Below, one piece after another: positions 48,673-61,853 of a stretch of DNA of 64,000 nucleotides. Origin of the DNA: Sternotherus odoratus. Its lineage: Eukaryota > Chordata > Testudines > Kinosternidae. Under the pieces are notes generated by a model. That model was given only the letters and a program-made list of their open reading frames with translations, did no database searches and had not been told where the DNA came from. The first letter of the stretch is position 1; each line of letters begins with the position of its first letter. The translations under genes were made by a program, and so were the position numbers. Location: contig JAVMKO010000002.1 in NCBI GenBank assembly GCA_032164245.1, forward strand, positions 181,914,920 to 181,978,919. Reading direction: 5' to 3'.

Positions 48673-49189
48673 ATCTTATCTGGTGAATGAGGCATGCATA
48701 ACAATGGCAATGTCTGCAGCCAAAATAACTTGGTCAAAGTCGGGGGGAGGGGGGGAAGAATAATCTTGGCCACGACAACTATCTGCACATGTTGAACTAA
48801 CCAAGAATCTAATAAGTTACACTCCTCCAACTGAAGGTAACAATGTTGAAGAAACAGAAAACACTATTGTCATTATTTTTTTATCCTGAATCTTTCCCTC
48901 TTTAAGATTCTCCTGTCTACACTATGCTTGAGACTTGACATGAAAACACTTTCTAAACTAGTCACCTTTGGCAATGGTCATATACATGAAACTTTATTGA
49001 ATTATAGAACAGGATAGATAAATTGCATGGGAAATGGAAGTAAATAGGGTGTTCTTTTTGTTTTAAATATCTTGCAATTCAGTGAAGTGAAATACCAGCC
49101 CAATGTAGACTATGACCATGTACTCTAATATTGCGAAAGTGCTATATTGAACAGGCTGCTTTGCTGAGCACACAGAGAGTGTGAGCTGG
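48673..49189. other. no recognisable feature
   Basis: Short AT-rich spacer with no supported frame or repeat. Confidence 0.4.
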
Positions 49190-49450
49190 AAAATCGGCCA
49201 TTTGGCATGTCATTTGTATGCTGATGATGTCCAGAACTATATTTCCTTCCGTATAGTTTTGGATGATGTCTGACACCACATTTTCAAAGCCTGACAGATC
49301 TCTTGCTCAACGTGTAAACAACTTTTGATCTTGAATATGGACAAAACTGAAGTTTTATTTATTGCTTGACCCTGTCTGCCAGTTTGCCACCTCTGGCATG
49401 CTTTATTTAAGAAGAGACTAAATCTTTTTATTTGTAGCCTGTTTCTGCTT
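49190..49450 (+). mobile_element. L2/CR1-clade LINE reverse-transcriptase fragment
   Basis: Plus-strand translation around 49208-49375 reads CHLYADDVQNYISF, then LNMDKTEVLFIA after stops: the YADD catalytic box and the downstream N-x-DKTEVL block of L2-like LINEs. The box itself is intact, but frame stops show the copy is dead. The downstream boundary is uncertain. Confidence 0.65.
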
Positions 49451-49867
49451 TCAGGGATCAAACTGGTGTTTCCCTTGATCCTGATTTTCCTTTTGTTTCA
49501 TATAATGATATCTCAAATACAAAGGTATCCTCTGAAGTCAGAGATTATATCTCTGTTGGATGGTAGAACTGGAACCTCTGATGCCAAAACAAACAGACTA
49601 TTTTTTTAGAACTTTCCATAAATGACATTTTTGACTGCTCACTGTCTAAATGTTGCTCTGAATTCTAACAATCTCCAGGTGTATTGTTGTAATGGATTTT
49701 TTTTCAGACCTCCTATATATTACAATTTTTAATTTATGGCTCATATAAACTTCTCCAGCCTATTTCATTTTTGTTTGTTTTTAATTATTCCAATATTAAT
49801 GGGATTGTACAGACTAAACTAGAAGCAGAGGATTAATTTTAATACATTGCCATCATTGGTGCACTGG

Positions 49868-50040
49868 GGCAGATTACCTAAGAAGGTACCTGTGTTACTG
49901 GAGATTTTTAACAATAAATCAGACAAACACCTGTCAGAGATGATCTAGGTATTCTTATTCCTGCTTCAGAATAGGGAGATGGATTCGATAACTATTTGAG
50001 TTTCATTCCAGCCCTACATTTGTATGATTCTATGATTATT
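49868..50040 (+). mobile_element. CR1 LINE 3' end, old
   Basis: TACCTAAGAAGGTACCTGTG (LPREV-like), TTTTTAACAATAAATCAGAC and the end CATTCCAGCCCTACATTTG TATGATTCTATGA match the final part of a diverged CR1. About 170 bases only. Confidence 0.75.
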
Positions 50041-50204
50041 AATTATTTTTAAATGGCCCTACACAAGTTGGGGGATGGGGGTGTTTCAACAAAAACAGGA
50101 AAACTTTCATTGGAATCATACTTTTACTGGGAAAATTTCCATTTTGAGGAAAAAGTCTTTTTCCTTTTAAATATAATTTGAATGAAAAATTTCAATCTGC
50201 TCTA

Positions 50205-50345
50205 ATAAATAAGTGATGGTATCTCTATTTTCCAGATGAGGAAATAGAATTACAATGATTTTACCCAAGACCATATAGGCAGTCTACGCTACAGGAAGGA
50301 ATTTAATACAGGTTATCGGTGTTTCAACTTAGAGTGTTAACCATA
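50205..50345 (-). mobile_element. MIR-like CORE-SINE fragment
   Basis: TATTTTCCAGATGAGGAAAT followed by ATTTTACCCAAGACCATATAG and a TACAGGAAGGAATTTAATAC block is the reverse complement of the MIR core (the CCTCATCTGTAAAAT and GGGCAAGTCAC region). Old and decayed, consistent with an amniote-wide SINE. Confidence 0.6.
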
Positions 50346-52304
50346 AGACCATCTTTCCTCTCTATGAGCAGAATACAAATCACACTGATGTCAATAGGAG
50401 ACTTTTTATTCACTTCACTGGGCATTGGGTCAGGCCCTAAATACAGCTCTTCCTACTTTGGCACTGATCCCTGTTCTCTTGTTTTGTTCAGCTTCTGACC
50501 TGACTCTTGTGCTTTCTTTTGCATAACAAGAAGAATCTTCTATATGTTCGCCATCCTCTGCTGAATAATAATAAACATAGCTATCACTTATTCAGCACCT
50601 ATCCATCAGAGATGATCTGGACTCCTTACTTAAAACACACAATGAGAGATTTAAATTATAAAAGATATATAAAAATATAGCATCCCATTAATTTAATCTG
50701 TTCAAAGTCTTCTGAAATTAAGCACTTAAAATCAGACATAAAGTGGGGTAGTTCTGTGATCCCTTCAATATCTAAGGGACCAGCAGCCTTTTAGAACCTT
50801 ACAATACCTTAAAAGATATACTCAGAAATTCTGTAGATTGAGCTTTAAAGAAAAGCTTTCCACAGGTTCAAGAACACAGAAGCAAAGATACAATCAGTAT
50901 CTGTGTTGTCCTGTAAGACTCATACTCCAACAGCTAAATATCTTGACATTTTAAGGAGGAAAAATCCTGGTATTTCTAGCTTGATCTAAGAAGACTATTT
51001 ATAAAAAAAATTGGAACTTAACTTACACTTAAAAATACAGAAGCAACAATATAAATAGCTCTTATAAATATGGTATTATACATCAGAAGTTTGACTCAAA
51101 GTACATCAAAATCAATGGAAAGACTCTTATCAACACCAATACCTTTCAGAGACAGTGAATTGGACTAGATGGACCAATCCTTCTTGTAGTGTGGGGCCCA
51201 AAGTGGACACAGTACTCCAGATGAGGCCTCACCAATGCCGAATAGAGGGGATACAGCAATGCAACCTGTAAATTCCATGACAAGGAAGGCCCCTTGTGGG
51301 TAACTGGTTAGGAGCAGCCGTGATTGTGGGAGGGTTTAGCAGCTACTACAATTCAATCTGATAATATGGAAAAACATCTGAATGTTTGGATACATCTGGA
51401 ATATATGTTTAGATACATGTTTGGAAACATACTGGTGTTTATCTGCGCACATTAGGGAGATTATAAAGTCTAGGGAACCTTGGCGGTTGTGTGACAGATG
51501 AAAAGAACCATAAAATAATTTCTCTTTGATATATTTGTTTGATTTAAGCTGTAATCAGCTGATTCTTTTTCCGAGATTTGTTCACACCTTTGCCTCCTCT
51601 GCTTCAACACAACTTGAAATATTCCCAGTTGCACACAATTCAGACAGTTACATGAAAACTGAAAACTAGTTTGATTTCACCTAAATAACAGTCATGTAAC
51701 TTGTCTTCTCTTTTAAATTGAGATATTTACACCTTGAACTTGGGGCATGAGTGAAGGCAGTACATGATCCTGAAGATTTAAATTCAGATCATTTGATTTC
51801 AGAACAGTTAATGTGTTTCATTTACATGTGTACAGAAAAGAGAACACTACAATCAATTATGATGCAATAGAGAGGAATGTGTTTTGACTGTCAAGACAAA
51901 CTGTGATGATTTCCAGGTGCCTGGCAGACACATACGGCATTATGTTGCCAGATGTGAAATAAGATCCTGTATGTAGAAAAAACAAATACAGTTCTCTGCT
52001 CTGAAGAGTGATTTGGATACAGTGCCAGATAATGGGTAAGGAAATTCCATTTTCTATTATCAAGGAAGTAGGACTTCTATTGACTAGTAATGAAGATAAT
52101 ATCAAGTGAGGATTCCCTTTGCTAAAAAGCCTCTCTGTGACTGTTATTACAAAAAAAAAAAAAAAAAAAAACAGTTTTGCTCAACACATATGGCAATCAA
52201 AGCACTTACTACTGTTCACAGTTTTAGAATGGCAGGTGAGTTTAATTGGTCTCACATAGATATTTTTGTTGTTTTGCTGATGCATATAAATAAATCTGGG
52301 AGTG
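50346..52304. other. no gene; CR1 scrap at 51188-51270
   Basis: Mostly unrecognised. At 51188-51270 the text GTGGGGCCCAAAGTGGACAC and CAGATGAGGCCTCACCAATG is a minus-strand CR1 internal fragment. A 20-base poly-A run lies at 52151-52170. Confidence 0.5.
51188..51270 (-). mobile_element. CR1 internal fragment
   Basis: The same ALVRPH-coding stretch (GCCTCACCA on this strand) is seen in reverse at 55020-55035 in the long CR1 copy. Only about 80 bases remain. Confidence 0.65.
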
Positions 52305-52382
52305 AGATCCTCAGCTGGCATAAGTCAACTTACTTCTACCAACTTCAATGTAGCTTTGCTGATTTATACCAGCTGAGGATCT
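52305..52382. repeat. palindromic amniote-type repeat
   Basis: AGATCCTCAGCTGG at 52305-52318 and CCAGCTGAGGATCT at 52369-52382 are perfect 14-bp inverted arms. Between them the sequence is an imperfect continuation with AACTTCAATG in the middle. This matches the ancient palindromic repeats spread in amniotes. Confidence 0.65.
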
Positions 52383-52639
52383 GGCTCTTTATTTAGCTAG
52401 TACTTATAAAAGCAAAACAAAGGTACACATATAAGAAGGTCAAGCATTATAACCAATGATCTTCTTCTGTAGTGGCTTACTCCACTACCTTGAATTATAG
52501 ATTTTCAATAGAACTAGCCTCACATCTCCCCTGAGCAAAGTTATTTCTGGGGAGGACAATGCAGCATCACTTAATACTAATTGGCTAATACTATAATCAG
52601 TATAGCATGAAATATATTAGTGTTAATTATAGTGGGGAG
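52383..52639. other. no recognisable feature
   Basis: Short AT-rich spacer between two old repeats. Confidence 0.4.
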
Positions 52640-52860
52640 AGATGGTCCTGACCCTGAGGCACAAGAGTGGGAGTTACAGAGCCCATACTTCTTTTCCCAT
52701 CTCTTCCACTGGCTTGCTATGTAATATTGGACAAGTCACATTAACTTCAGTTTTCACATTTATTAAATGGGGATAATAATAATGGTGAATTCACTAATTA
52801 TAGAGAGCTCTTTGAAATCCTCAGTCAAAAGGTGATATAGAAAATACTATTTAGGCTTGG
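52640..52860 (+). mobile_element. MIR-like CORE-SINE fragment
   Basis: CACTGGCTTGCTATGTAATA, TTGGACAAGTCACATTAACT and TTAAATGGGGATAATAATAA follow the order of the MIR sense strand from the core to the middle. The tRNA-derived head is not recognisable. Confidence 0.65.
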
Positions 52861-54424
52861 CACAATTCAGTAGGTTTTTTATAATTTCAATGGATAATAT
52901 CAATGATTTTTAAGCATGTTTTATTTTTATCAATTTAAATGTTTATAGTTGTGTAATATTCTGAGGTAGGGCCAGATAGTAATGATTTAATTACAGTAGA
53001 CACTGAGATTCAAAAAGTTAAAGCTTTATAACTGTCAAGACACAAGTCGTCAACATCACATTAAAATATGCGAAGTAAATATCCTTAAATCAAATGCTAG
53101 TAATTTCTCAAGCAGCATTTTTCTGACTTTGCTTATCTTCAGTTTCAATGATTATCAATACAAATATTTTTTTCATTGGTTTTCATGTGTATTGTATTTA
53201 ACGACATTTACCATTAAAAACCTAATACCTTCAAGCCTAGTATTAATATATTACTGCATAAACATGATGTATCTATGGATTTGGAAGCAAGGTGAGGATG
53301 GCCTGCAGATCAGCTAATTTAACCCCAGGCAATTTCTATTCTTGAGGATAAAATATTTCTAAAGTCAGACTGTGGGATCAGTTATGGCTTTGAGCCATAC
53401 TGCAGAAAGATAAAAGGTGCACTGCTTGAACCCAAAGGTGTTTGAAGGAATGTGAGATGGGTTGTCTCTTGACACACTTGTACAGATGACCCAGCACAAG
53501 CTATCCTTACACAATCTGAAAGGAAAATGAGCATCCTTATGCCACTGTCTCTTTACACCCCACTCTTGCACTTCTCATGGCTTACAGCATGATTATGCCT
53601 GCCCTTATGTGGGTAGTGTGGCCTGGAGTGGAAGGACTCCCTGCATCTTCTCCCCCTTCTAGCACAGTTACGCAAGCAGCATTATTTAACCACCACTTGA
53701 CTTTCTTAACCAATTTCTTCCTATTTCCAATGGAAAAATCCCTACACAAAACACTAATTAATACTAACCTGCCGTTGTTGTTGTTTTCTCCAGCATCTCA
53801 ACAGATAATTCATGTCACTACAGAATATCGATTAGAGTATTTGATTGAGGAAGGTCTAAGGCAAAAAGATGTAACTTCTCTCTAAGCGCCCATGCACGTC
53901 ACATGAAATACATGTACATCATCTTGGCTACTTGGTGAGCAGCAGGAGAGTTATTTGTTTTTTTCTGGGAACAAGGAGAAAACAAAGAAGGAACAAGGAC
54001 TGGAATTTCAGCAATGGAAAAATGTAACACATTTTATAATATATTAGGGGAATATGTGTAGCTGGAATTTAAATGTAGATCCAAACCTCAGGTTGTCAGT
54101 AAGCCTAATGCCATTTATTTTAGAAATTGTTGGTGAAATGTCATCTTCAAAGTAGGGAGCAAGACACTCTGTAAACTTTCCAAACATCTCTCATTTTCTG
54201 GATGGGTCAGTGAATAAAAAATTCAAAGCCTCAATCCTGCATTTTTATTTCCTAGCGCAGACCCCTGCACCCATGCAGAGCCATATAGGCACAAAGGTTA
54301 GGCGATGCCACTGGAGAATTAGGGGTAAAAGAGTGGGTATAACATCATTACTATTTATTACTCTTTGTATTTCAGTAGTGCTGAAGATTTCAGATCAGGG
54401 TCAGGTCACCACTATGCCCAGTGG
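52861..54424. other. no gene recognised
   Basis: AT-rich to 53560, then mixed. The 102-codon frame at 53577-53882 has no similarity I recognise. Confidence 0.4.
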
Positions 54425-55540
54425 TCTTCCACAGTTTGATATGGTCTCCCATAGTATTCTTGCTAGCAAGTTAAAGAAGTATGGGATGGATGAATGGACT
54501 ATAAGGTGGATTGAAAGTTGGATAGATCATCGGGCTCAGTGGGTAGTGATCAGTGGCTCTATGTCTAGTTGGCAGACGGTATCAAGTGAAGTGCCCCAAG
54601 GGTTGGTCCTGGGGCCAGTTTTGTTCAGTATCTTTATTAATGATCAGGAGGATGGTGTGGACTGCACTCTCAGCAAGTTTGCAGAGCAGGAGTGCTAGAT
54701 ACACTGGAGGGTAGGGATAAGATGCAGCAGAACCTAGACAAATTAGAGGATTGGGCCAAAAGAAATCTTATGAGGTTCAACCGGGACAAGTGCAGAGTCC
54801 TGCACTTAAGACGGAAGAATCCCATGCACTGCTACAGAGTCGGGACCGAATGGCTAGGTAGCAGTTCTGCAGAGAAGGAACTAGGGGCTACAGTGGATGA
54901 AAATCTGGATATGAGTCAACAGTGTGCCCTTGTTGCCAAGAAGGCTAACAACATTTTGGGTTGTATAAGTAGGGGCATTGCCAGCAGATCAAGGTATGTG
55001 ATCATTCCTCTCTATTCAGCATTGGTGAGGCCTCATTTTTCATTTTTCAGCCCCACACTACAAGAAGGACGTGGAAAAATTGGAAAGAGTCCAGCAAAGG
55101 GCAACAAAAATGATTAGGGGGCTGGAGCACGTGACATATGAGGAGAGGCTGAGGGAACTGAGATTATTTAGTCTGCATAAGAAAAGAATGAAGGGGGTTT
55201 TGTTAGCTGCTTTCAATAGCCTGAAAAGGGATTCCAAAGAGGATGGATTTAGACTGTTCATCATGGTACCAGATTACAGATCAATGAGTAATGATCTCAA
55301 GTTGCAGAGGGAGAAGTTTAGGTTGGATATTAGGAAAAACCTTTTCACTAGGAGGGTGGTGAAGCACTGGAATGGTTTACCTAGGGAGGTGGTGGAATCT
55401 CCTTCCTTGGAGGTTTTTAAGGTCAGGCTTAACAAAGCCCTAGCTGGGGTGACTTAGTCTGGGATTGGTCCTGCTTTGAGAAAGAGTTTGGACTAGATGA
55501 CCTCCTGAAGTCCCTTCCAACCCTGATATTCTGTGATTCT
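54425..55540 (+). mobile_element. 5'-truncated CR1 LINE, reverse-transcriptase remnant
   Basis: Encodes the second half of the CR1 ORF2 product, which primes and copies the element's RNA at the target. Frame pieces are 54210-54698 (the CR1 part begins near FDMVSHSILASKL and contains VPQGLVLGPVLFSIFIND), 54692-55117 (LEDWAKRNLMRFNRDKC, ALVAKKANNILGCI, LYSALVRPHFSFFSP) and 55071-55454 (LERVQQRATKMIRGLEH, VVKHWNGLPREVVES). A deletion near 54685-54692 removes the FADD catalytic box (SKFA then EQEC), and frame changes follow, so it cannot work. The 3' end is intact: CCCTTCCAACCCTGATATTC then TGTGATTCTATAGG. The 5' cut is typical of CR1. Confidence 0.9.
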
Positions 55541-55544
55541 ATAG

Positions 55545-55640
55545 GTGCTACATAAACCCACGGTTTTAGTCCTCCCATTGGGCAGAGGACTGGACTAGAT
55601 GATTTTTCAAGGTCCCTTCAGGTCCTATGATTCTATGGGA
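55545..55640 (+). mobile_element. second CR1 3' end
   Basis: GACTGGACTAGATGATTTTTC then AAGGTCCCTTCAGGTCCTATG and ATTCTATGGG form the 3' end of another, more diverged CR1 subfamily, placed directly behind the first copy. Confidence 0.8.
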
Positions 55641-55861
55641 AGATTTAGTTTCTGTCCTGAGGGGTTTACAATCTAACTAACATAAAATACACCAAGTGAG
55701 TGCCACATACATAAGAAGGGTGGAATTACAGATATTAATTCAGGCAACTCAATCTCTGCCCGTCACCTCCCAGCCAGGGTATGGGCCACCAACTGGTGTT
55801 GGTGTTTCAGTAGCAATTGGTTCCCTTATGGGGTGGAACTGCTAGCCCCACACCCATGTTA
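55641..55861 (-). repeat. sequence following the 5S-like unit, possibly a SINE body and tail
   Basis: On the minus strand, downstream of the 5S-like sequence, it continues about 220 bases without a T-run terminator. It ends TTAGATTGTAAACCCCTCAGG, like the TTAGATTGTAAGCTC tails shared by several amniote SINEs and LINEs. Whether this is one transposed unit with the 5S head is inference. Confidence 0.35.
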
Positions 55862-55888
55862 AGCCTACAGCACCTGGTATTCCCAGGA

Positions 55889-55920
<32 letters not shown>

Positions 55921-55983
55921 GCTGCTTAGCTTCTGAGATCAGACGGGATCGGGCGTGTTCAGGGTGGTTTAGCCGTATCAGGC
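55862..55983 (-). rRNA. 5S rRNA-like sequence (pseudogene or 5S-derived SINE head)
   Basis: Minus strand text CCACCCTGAACACGCCCGAT, TCTGATCTCAGAAGCTAAGC, TAGTACTTGGATGGGAGACC and GGGAATACCAGGTGCTGTAG follows vertebrate 5S rRNA over nearly its full length. The first 15 bases are divergent. The internal promoter elements carry changes (AGCAGCGTTGGGCC in place of the usual AGCAGGGTCGGGCC; GACCTCC for GACCGCC). No T-run terminator follows. It is therefore not a standard functional 5S gene. Confidence 0.75.
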
Positions 55984-58900
55984 ACATCAATAGACCCTGA
56001 TAAATAATATAACATGTTTTACTTTTAAAAAACAAAACAAACAAACAAACCTATCCCCTGATTTCCACTGAACCTAGCGCTGCCATTGGCTGGCTAACAT
56101 ATTCTATTTATCACAGCAGAAGTGGTTCTCAAGGAGGGAAAGTATTTTACCTTTCAAATGTGTAGTTTTTGTGTTTTGTTAGGCAGAATCCGGCATTTCT
56201 GAATATCAGTATAACCCACATACATTGAGTTTGCAACTGATAATATTATTTGTGCTCAGTCACTATAGAAAATATCTCCACATACACTTTCTTAGAATAT
56301 AATAATGTATTGTAAAGTGTTTGCAAATAGAATGCCAGATCCGGATGCATCCATCAAAGCTGCTTCACTCTTATTTTCTATGCATGCAACCTCATACAGC
56401 ATGTAATGTTTGAATATTTGAAGCTGTTAGACTTTATTGCAGGTGGTCTTGGAAGAGCACTAATTTGAGTCCAGGATTAGCTGGAATTGATGGAAGGAAC
56501 AACAATTCTCTAGATTGCTGATTTTGATGTTAATAGCCCAGATGTTACTGGTAGCTGCCAGCTGGGAACACAATGGCCAAAAGCTCTGCATATGTGGTTT
56601 AATGATGATGAGTGAAATATTTGACCACAACTAGCATTTTTGGCCTATATGATTATTACAACTTGTAACATCATTGCATCAGCCAATGTCACAGCCTAAT
56701 GAAGAAATCATACATTATATTATAGAAAGCTGGATGCATTCTTAGGTTTTCGGTTTCCTTTTAAAGGAACATTCATCTATAAATTGCCACTTTAGGGTAT
56801 CCCATTAATTACCTTAGATAAATAAATTTCTCTTATGTAGACATCAACATATCCGGACAAGGCTATTGTCTGATACTCAAAAAGGTCACCAAGGGTCCTA
56901 TGCTTTTTGTCATTGCAGATTTTTAATACACTGACAACTCTTTCACTGCAGACCATGGGAAAAAATAAAATAATAAGATACTTTCAACTTTACGTAAAAC
57001 TTTCTCTGAGGCCGATTACTGTTTTTCATATGGAGCCATAGTTAATTATATCATGTGAGTTCATCTACAGCCCAACCGTGTGAAGCGCTGAGTGTGTCCT
57101 GGTTTGTGTTGAGCACTCTCACAACTCCCTGTGAAAGCTAATGAGAGTCAATCATGCTCAGCACTTCCTAGGAGGCACTCTTCAGCTTGCATGACTAGAC
57201 TCCCATTGATTTCCAGGCGCTTTGGTTCTGGTCCTTACATAAGGTTTTATATGTATTCTGTTTTTATACACTATAACTTCTATTATAAATATGCATTTTA
57301 TGAACCACAGTACATACATGGAAAAACACATACGTGGAAGCAGTATTTAAAGCTCCTGTATTCTTCAGTGGTTTCCCACCTAATTTAGCACAAGTCATTA
57401 GACACCAGTCAACTACATACTGCCAGAGCAGAATACCCAAGGTTGTGGACAGCAACATAAAGTCTGAAAAGAACTATGGAGGTGAAAAATGCAACAGGGA
57501 TAGACAATTGCAAAATGTAAAGACCTTTTAAGAGAGCAATGACTTTTTTACCCCGCCCACCAAATATAACCTGTGTTACCATGGAGACACTGAATGTGAC
57601 AATTGCAGATCCTACTTAAACTAAAACATGGTAAAGGTTAAAATCCATAAAACAGATCATGATTGTAAAACACTTTGTAGTCACTCTTTTCCTTGTGCAG
57701 TGCTGACGTTAAAATTCTTGTGAAATAAAATAGACTATAGAGTCTAATGTTGGGTTATTTGGAAAAAGTGAGTAAAGGTATCACAGACTTAACCCCCAAT
57801 AATAGTAAACAGAAATCAATGCATCTTAACAGGCAAAAAGAAAGTAACTAATGCTGTGACTCAAAATAGCTAGGAGGATAATCCATTAAAAATGAAGGCA
57901 GAAATAAAAGCTAGTGGGAATTACAGATTGGTCAAGGAGTCCACATTCAGATCCATATTGGTATTATAATTAGCCTAGGATGTTGATATGGATAAAAACC
58001 ATATGGGAATCACATGAGATGCTATTCTCACAAGATTTTGTCTCAAAACGGTGATATCTGCCAACTTGAATGGTGTAAATCCCATGAGAATGATGAATCT
58101 TCTGGGATTTGGCCCCATCTAAACCAGAACAGGAGAATAGGCCTCATTTGTTTGTTTAGTATAACCTGGCATCAATACAGTAGGGGGTGACTTTAGATAA
58201 AGGCATCAAGTTTTAAATTCCAAAGAGGTCAGTATTTGCATGTTCCAGTTTTGGCTCATCTCCAGCTGAATGAGTTAGAGTCAATGCACAGAAATTCCTC
58301 TGCATAATCCTAAAGAATGCTTAGTATATTGGGATGAAGTGCCAAGTGACTGGAAAAATGTGACTATAGAAGCAGCATGTTGAACAGATGCTAGAGTGTA
58401 GGGCGGCCCCTGTCAGCACTGTGTTCTTGTAGAAAGGAGCTCTCATGGTTATACATCTCTAAGCAGTTGGTGACTATGGAATCACGTGGAATGTCCTCCA
58501 TTTTTTTTCTGTGTGTCCTCCACCCTTAAATAAACAAATGTTACAGGTTGGAAGGTCGCCTGTCACCATAAAATCTAGGGAAGGTATTGCATACTGGGAA
58601 AAAAGCACAAGGATTTTGTTGTAGAGATTCTCCTGCATCATTTCATTGAGGGAGCAGGTTTTGTCCACCATCCCACAAAAATTCTGCCTGTAAATATGGT
58701 GAATCAATCAGGATATATGAGAGGCATGGGTTATTTGCATAGAGGTTTTATATCCTTGTGACAGCTTGTGCCCTTTTGGCCTCCATTTTGCTGCCTGTCA
58801 AAGAGGTTCTGTGGGACTCCTCACTGATTGGGAGTCTCCTGGGAACCCAGAAGGGGAGGAGTTGCATAAAATATGTTAATACAACTTATGAGCATCTACT

Positions 58901-61845
58901 GCAGGGCCAAGAGGGGATGATATGCATATTTACCCCTGCCCTTTTTGCCCTGACTCCTACCCTTTCCTTGGTGTGGGCTCTGGGCTATATGGAGAAACTT
59001 CCACATGGTCCAGGGAAGAGGAGGGACAATGCCACAGAGGAGCCTGGATCTCTTTTCACCAAGAAAGGCTGAGATCCATTTGTGGAAGACACTTCCAGAT
59101 CTCAAAAGGGATGATCTGACCCTCAATGTTGTTGATTTGGCCTCTACTGGGGAGGGCTAGACCTGGTTCATTGTTAACACTGCCTTCATTGACTAGGCTG
59201 AGCACTGTATGTCACTCAAGAGTGATGTGATATAAAGCACTCCCTACCCAAATTGGCAATGAAATGACTCCCCCACCATGTGTCAACCTGCGAGGAAGAA
59301 CTGAGTCAAGGAAGTGAACCCAGAACGCATAAGAAGTAGCGCTGTGAGATGACATTAGGCTTATAGACAATCAATTTGTGTCCAAGTGGCAGAGGCTGAG
59401 TTCAAGCTCTCAGCATGAAATAATAAGGGACAGAATGCCAACCTTCATTTTTAATTTCCATGCCTTTGTCAGTGTGTGTCACAACCTTAATGTTACATTA
59501 TCTGAGTATAAAAAGATGGAAGTTAGTCTGGAATGATGAGTGACTGTCTAGTGTACCACAGTGTGGTCTGAGTTGCAGCCTTGTCAGTTTCTTTCAGCAT
59601 GGCTAGCTCCATAGAGAAGTGGCACATATAGCAAAACAGAGCAATTTGCAATTGTTCCTCTTCCACGCATCCCTGATTTTCCATCAAATATTCTTTGCCT
59701 CTTCATAATCTGGCTGTGTTTCTTACTGAAAAATAAAATCTCCAAAGTACTGTAGAACATTTTCAGTTTTAGAGTAAAAGTGGAAGAGTTCTTTAACCAC
59801 TTATCATTATATAGTCATTTTCTTGGTCTTCAGTTTCTGTTGTCACACATTGTCTCTCCTTTGGGTATATTTTCTGCTACTGAGTGTTATTCCCAAACTA
59901 TAGAGGTTAAAATAAAAAGAACTCATGGGAAAATATTACCTGCTCCTCTTCTATTGTTGGGAATGGCTGCACACAACAGATAATTGATTGAGGGATGGTT
60001 TGGGGAAAAAAAAACAGAACTAGATTAAGCTGTTTAAAGTAAATAAAACTTTGTCAAAAGCTGAAAGTCAGAATAGAAAATACAAAGGAGAATGTGAGTT
60101 GCAGGTCACTGGAAATCACTGTGACAAATACAAAACTAAAGGACAATATGAGGTCCCACACCAGCAGAAAAACAGTTAGGGACCGCCTATGGGCCCTGCT
60201 AGCCCTGCTCCACTGTACCTACAGCAAACGCCAAGCCTGGAGGCGGAATAAACAGAGAGAGACTGGCTAAGTTGGGGCAGGCTGGCCAAGAGGAAGAACA
60301 GAGCTCTGCCTTAAGGGAGCTTCTCTTGCAGAGTTATGGCGAGACGGGCCTGTTAGGCAGAACAGCCTCTGGAGAACAACGGTTAGACCCCAAGAGTGAC
60401 ACATGCACACCTGAGATGATTTGTAACCAAGCCCAGAGGAAAGGGCAGGGATGACCCAGTATTCAGTTAGATTTGTTTTTTTGTTGTAGAACATTCTGGG
60501 GCTGAGCCCTTCGACCCCATCCAGAAAGTGATAAGGCTGAATCGGTGGTCTGCAGCCATTGGAGTTAGAGATTTATTTCCACCTGGGGAGACCCACAGCC
60601 GTGTCGAGGTGAAGCACCAAGAAGGCCCAGAAAGCTCCTCCAGTCAGATTGGAAATAAAAGTTGCCTTTCCTGCTGTGCATTCCCTTCTATTTCTTACCT
60701 GAACTGTCTGTCAGTTTACTTCAGTCTGTGATGTTCTAGCCAGCAGCCCTGGCCTGAACATCATTGGTTTAATCCCCAGTTCAGATGCAGTTGTGGCTAG
60801 GGAGCATTGTGGTACTGCTCTGATAGTTGTAATCTTGAACTGTGATAACTTTTGGCTGTCTGGTTGTAACTTAAAGATCCTATGGTGGAAAAGACTGGGG
60901 AAGCCCTGTTATTCTGCATGTATTTCATCTCTCAGTAATAAACAAGTTCTAGTGTCCATGAATTCTTGCTGAGCACATAATTGCTACTTTGCTTGCAGTA
61001 CACAGTTACCGCATTACCTGTTTCTTATTGATCACTTTGAAAAGCACATTCGTGTACCTCAAGTATTATAGGAAAGATCAGTATAAAAGCAAATTTCTGT
61101 ATTCTTCTATCAAGTGCCCGTGAAGTACCCATCTAGCTGAATGTGGTTATATCACAGTGATAAGTTCTAAGGGAGCATCTTGCTTGATACAGCACATGGT
61201 CACAACAAAAATGCAAAAGGACAGAACCAGGGTCAGCCATCTCCTATGGAGCAACAGCTTGTTTTTGTTTCTAGGGCTTGTAAGACAAAAAGACAGTGGA
61301 CCAGATCAGCAATGTTTGCTTTAAATGTCCTGTCCCACGTGAGTTTTGATCAAGATCTGAACCCTGAAATAAAAGGACACAACTTGTTTTACAATGAGCT
61401 TTTCAAAGAAAAATGAAAATCTCACCCCCACTTGGTATAATGGCCAATAATGATTCATAAGGGGAGTCATCCATCATTTTTAATTCTGGATCATTTTATA
61501 ATTTACTATCCCCATTGCACATCCAGTGTGAAATGAAACTGGAAACACACTGTGGTTCTGAAGCTATATAGCAAAGCTTTAACCTCTCTGTAATTTGGCA
61601 GAGTTTCAAATGGGTAGATTGTGCACAGCTCCACAAGGAGGGGAAATATGAGGAAAAGATACAAGGAGCCTCCCCCATGCAGAAGCCTTGCAGTTCAGGA
61701 ATTCAAGAATTACTGCACCTGGATCAGTGATAGTATGCTGAGCACCATTTTGGCCAACCCACCGGGGACTGGATCAGTGCTCTTCAGAGCTAAAATCATG
61801 AACTACCCCAGCTACAGTGAAAGAACCAAGACTCCCTAGCTTTGG
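55984..61845. other. no gene recognised
   Basis: Almost 6 kb without a repeat or gene I can support. A CAAAA/ACAAA run lies at 56028-56050. Frames at 58758-59069 (104 codons) and 60272-60728 are GC-richer than their surroundings but have no recognisable domain. GC-richer 58740-59170 and 60160-60760 may be unrecognised repeats. Confidence 0.35.
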
Positions 61846-61853
61846 GGCTGGAA

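Noticed and set aside
58758..59072. 104-codon frame as a possible host exon
   Set aside because: No recognised domain, and no supporting splice or neighbouring exon evidence.
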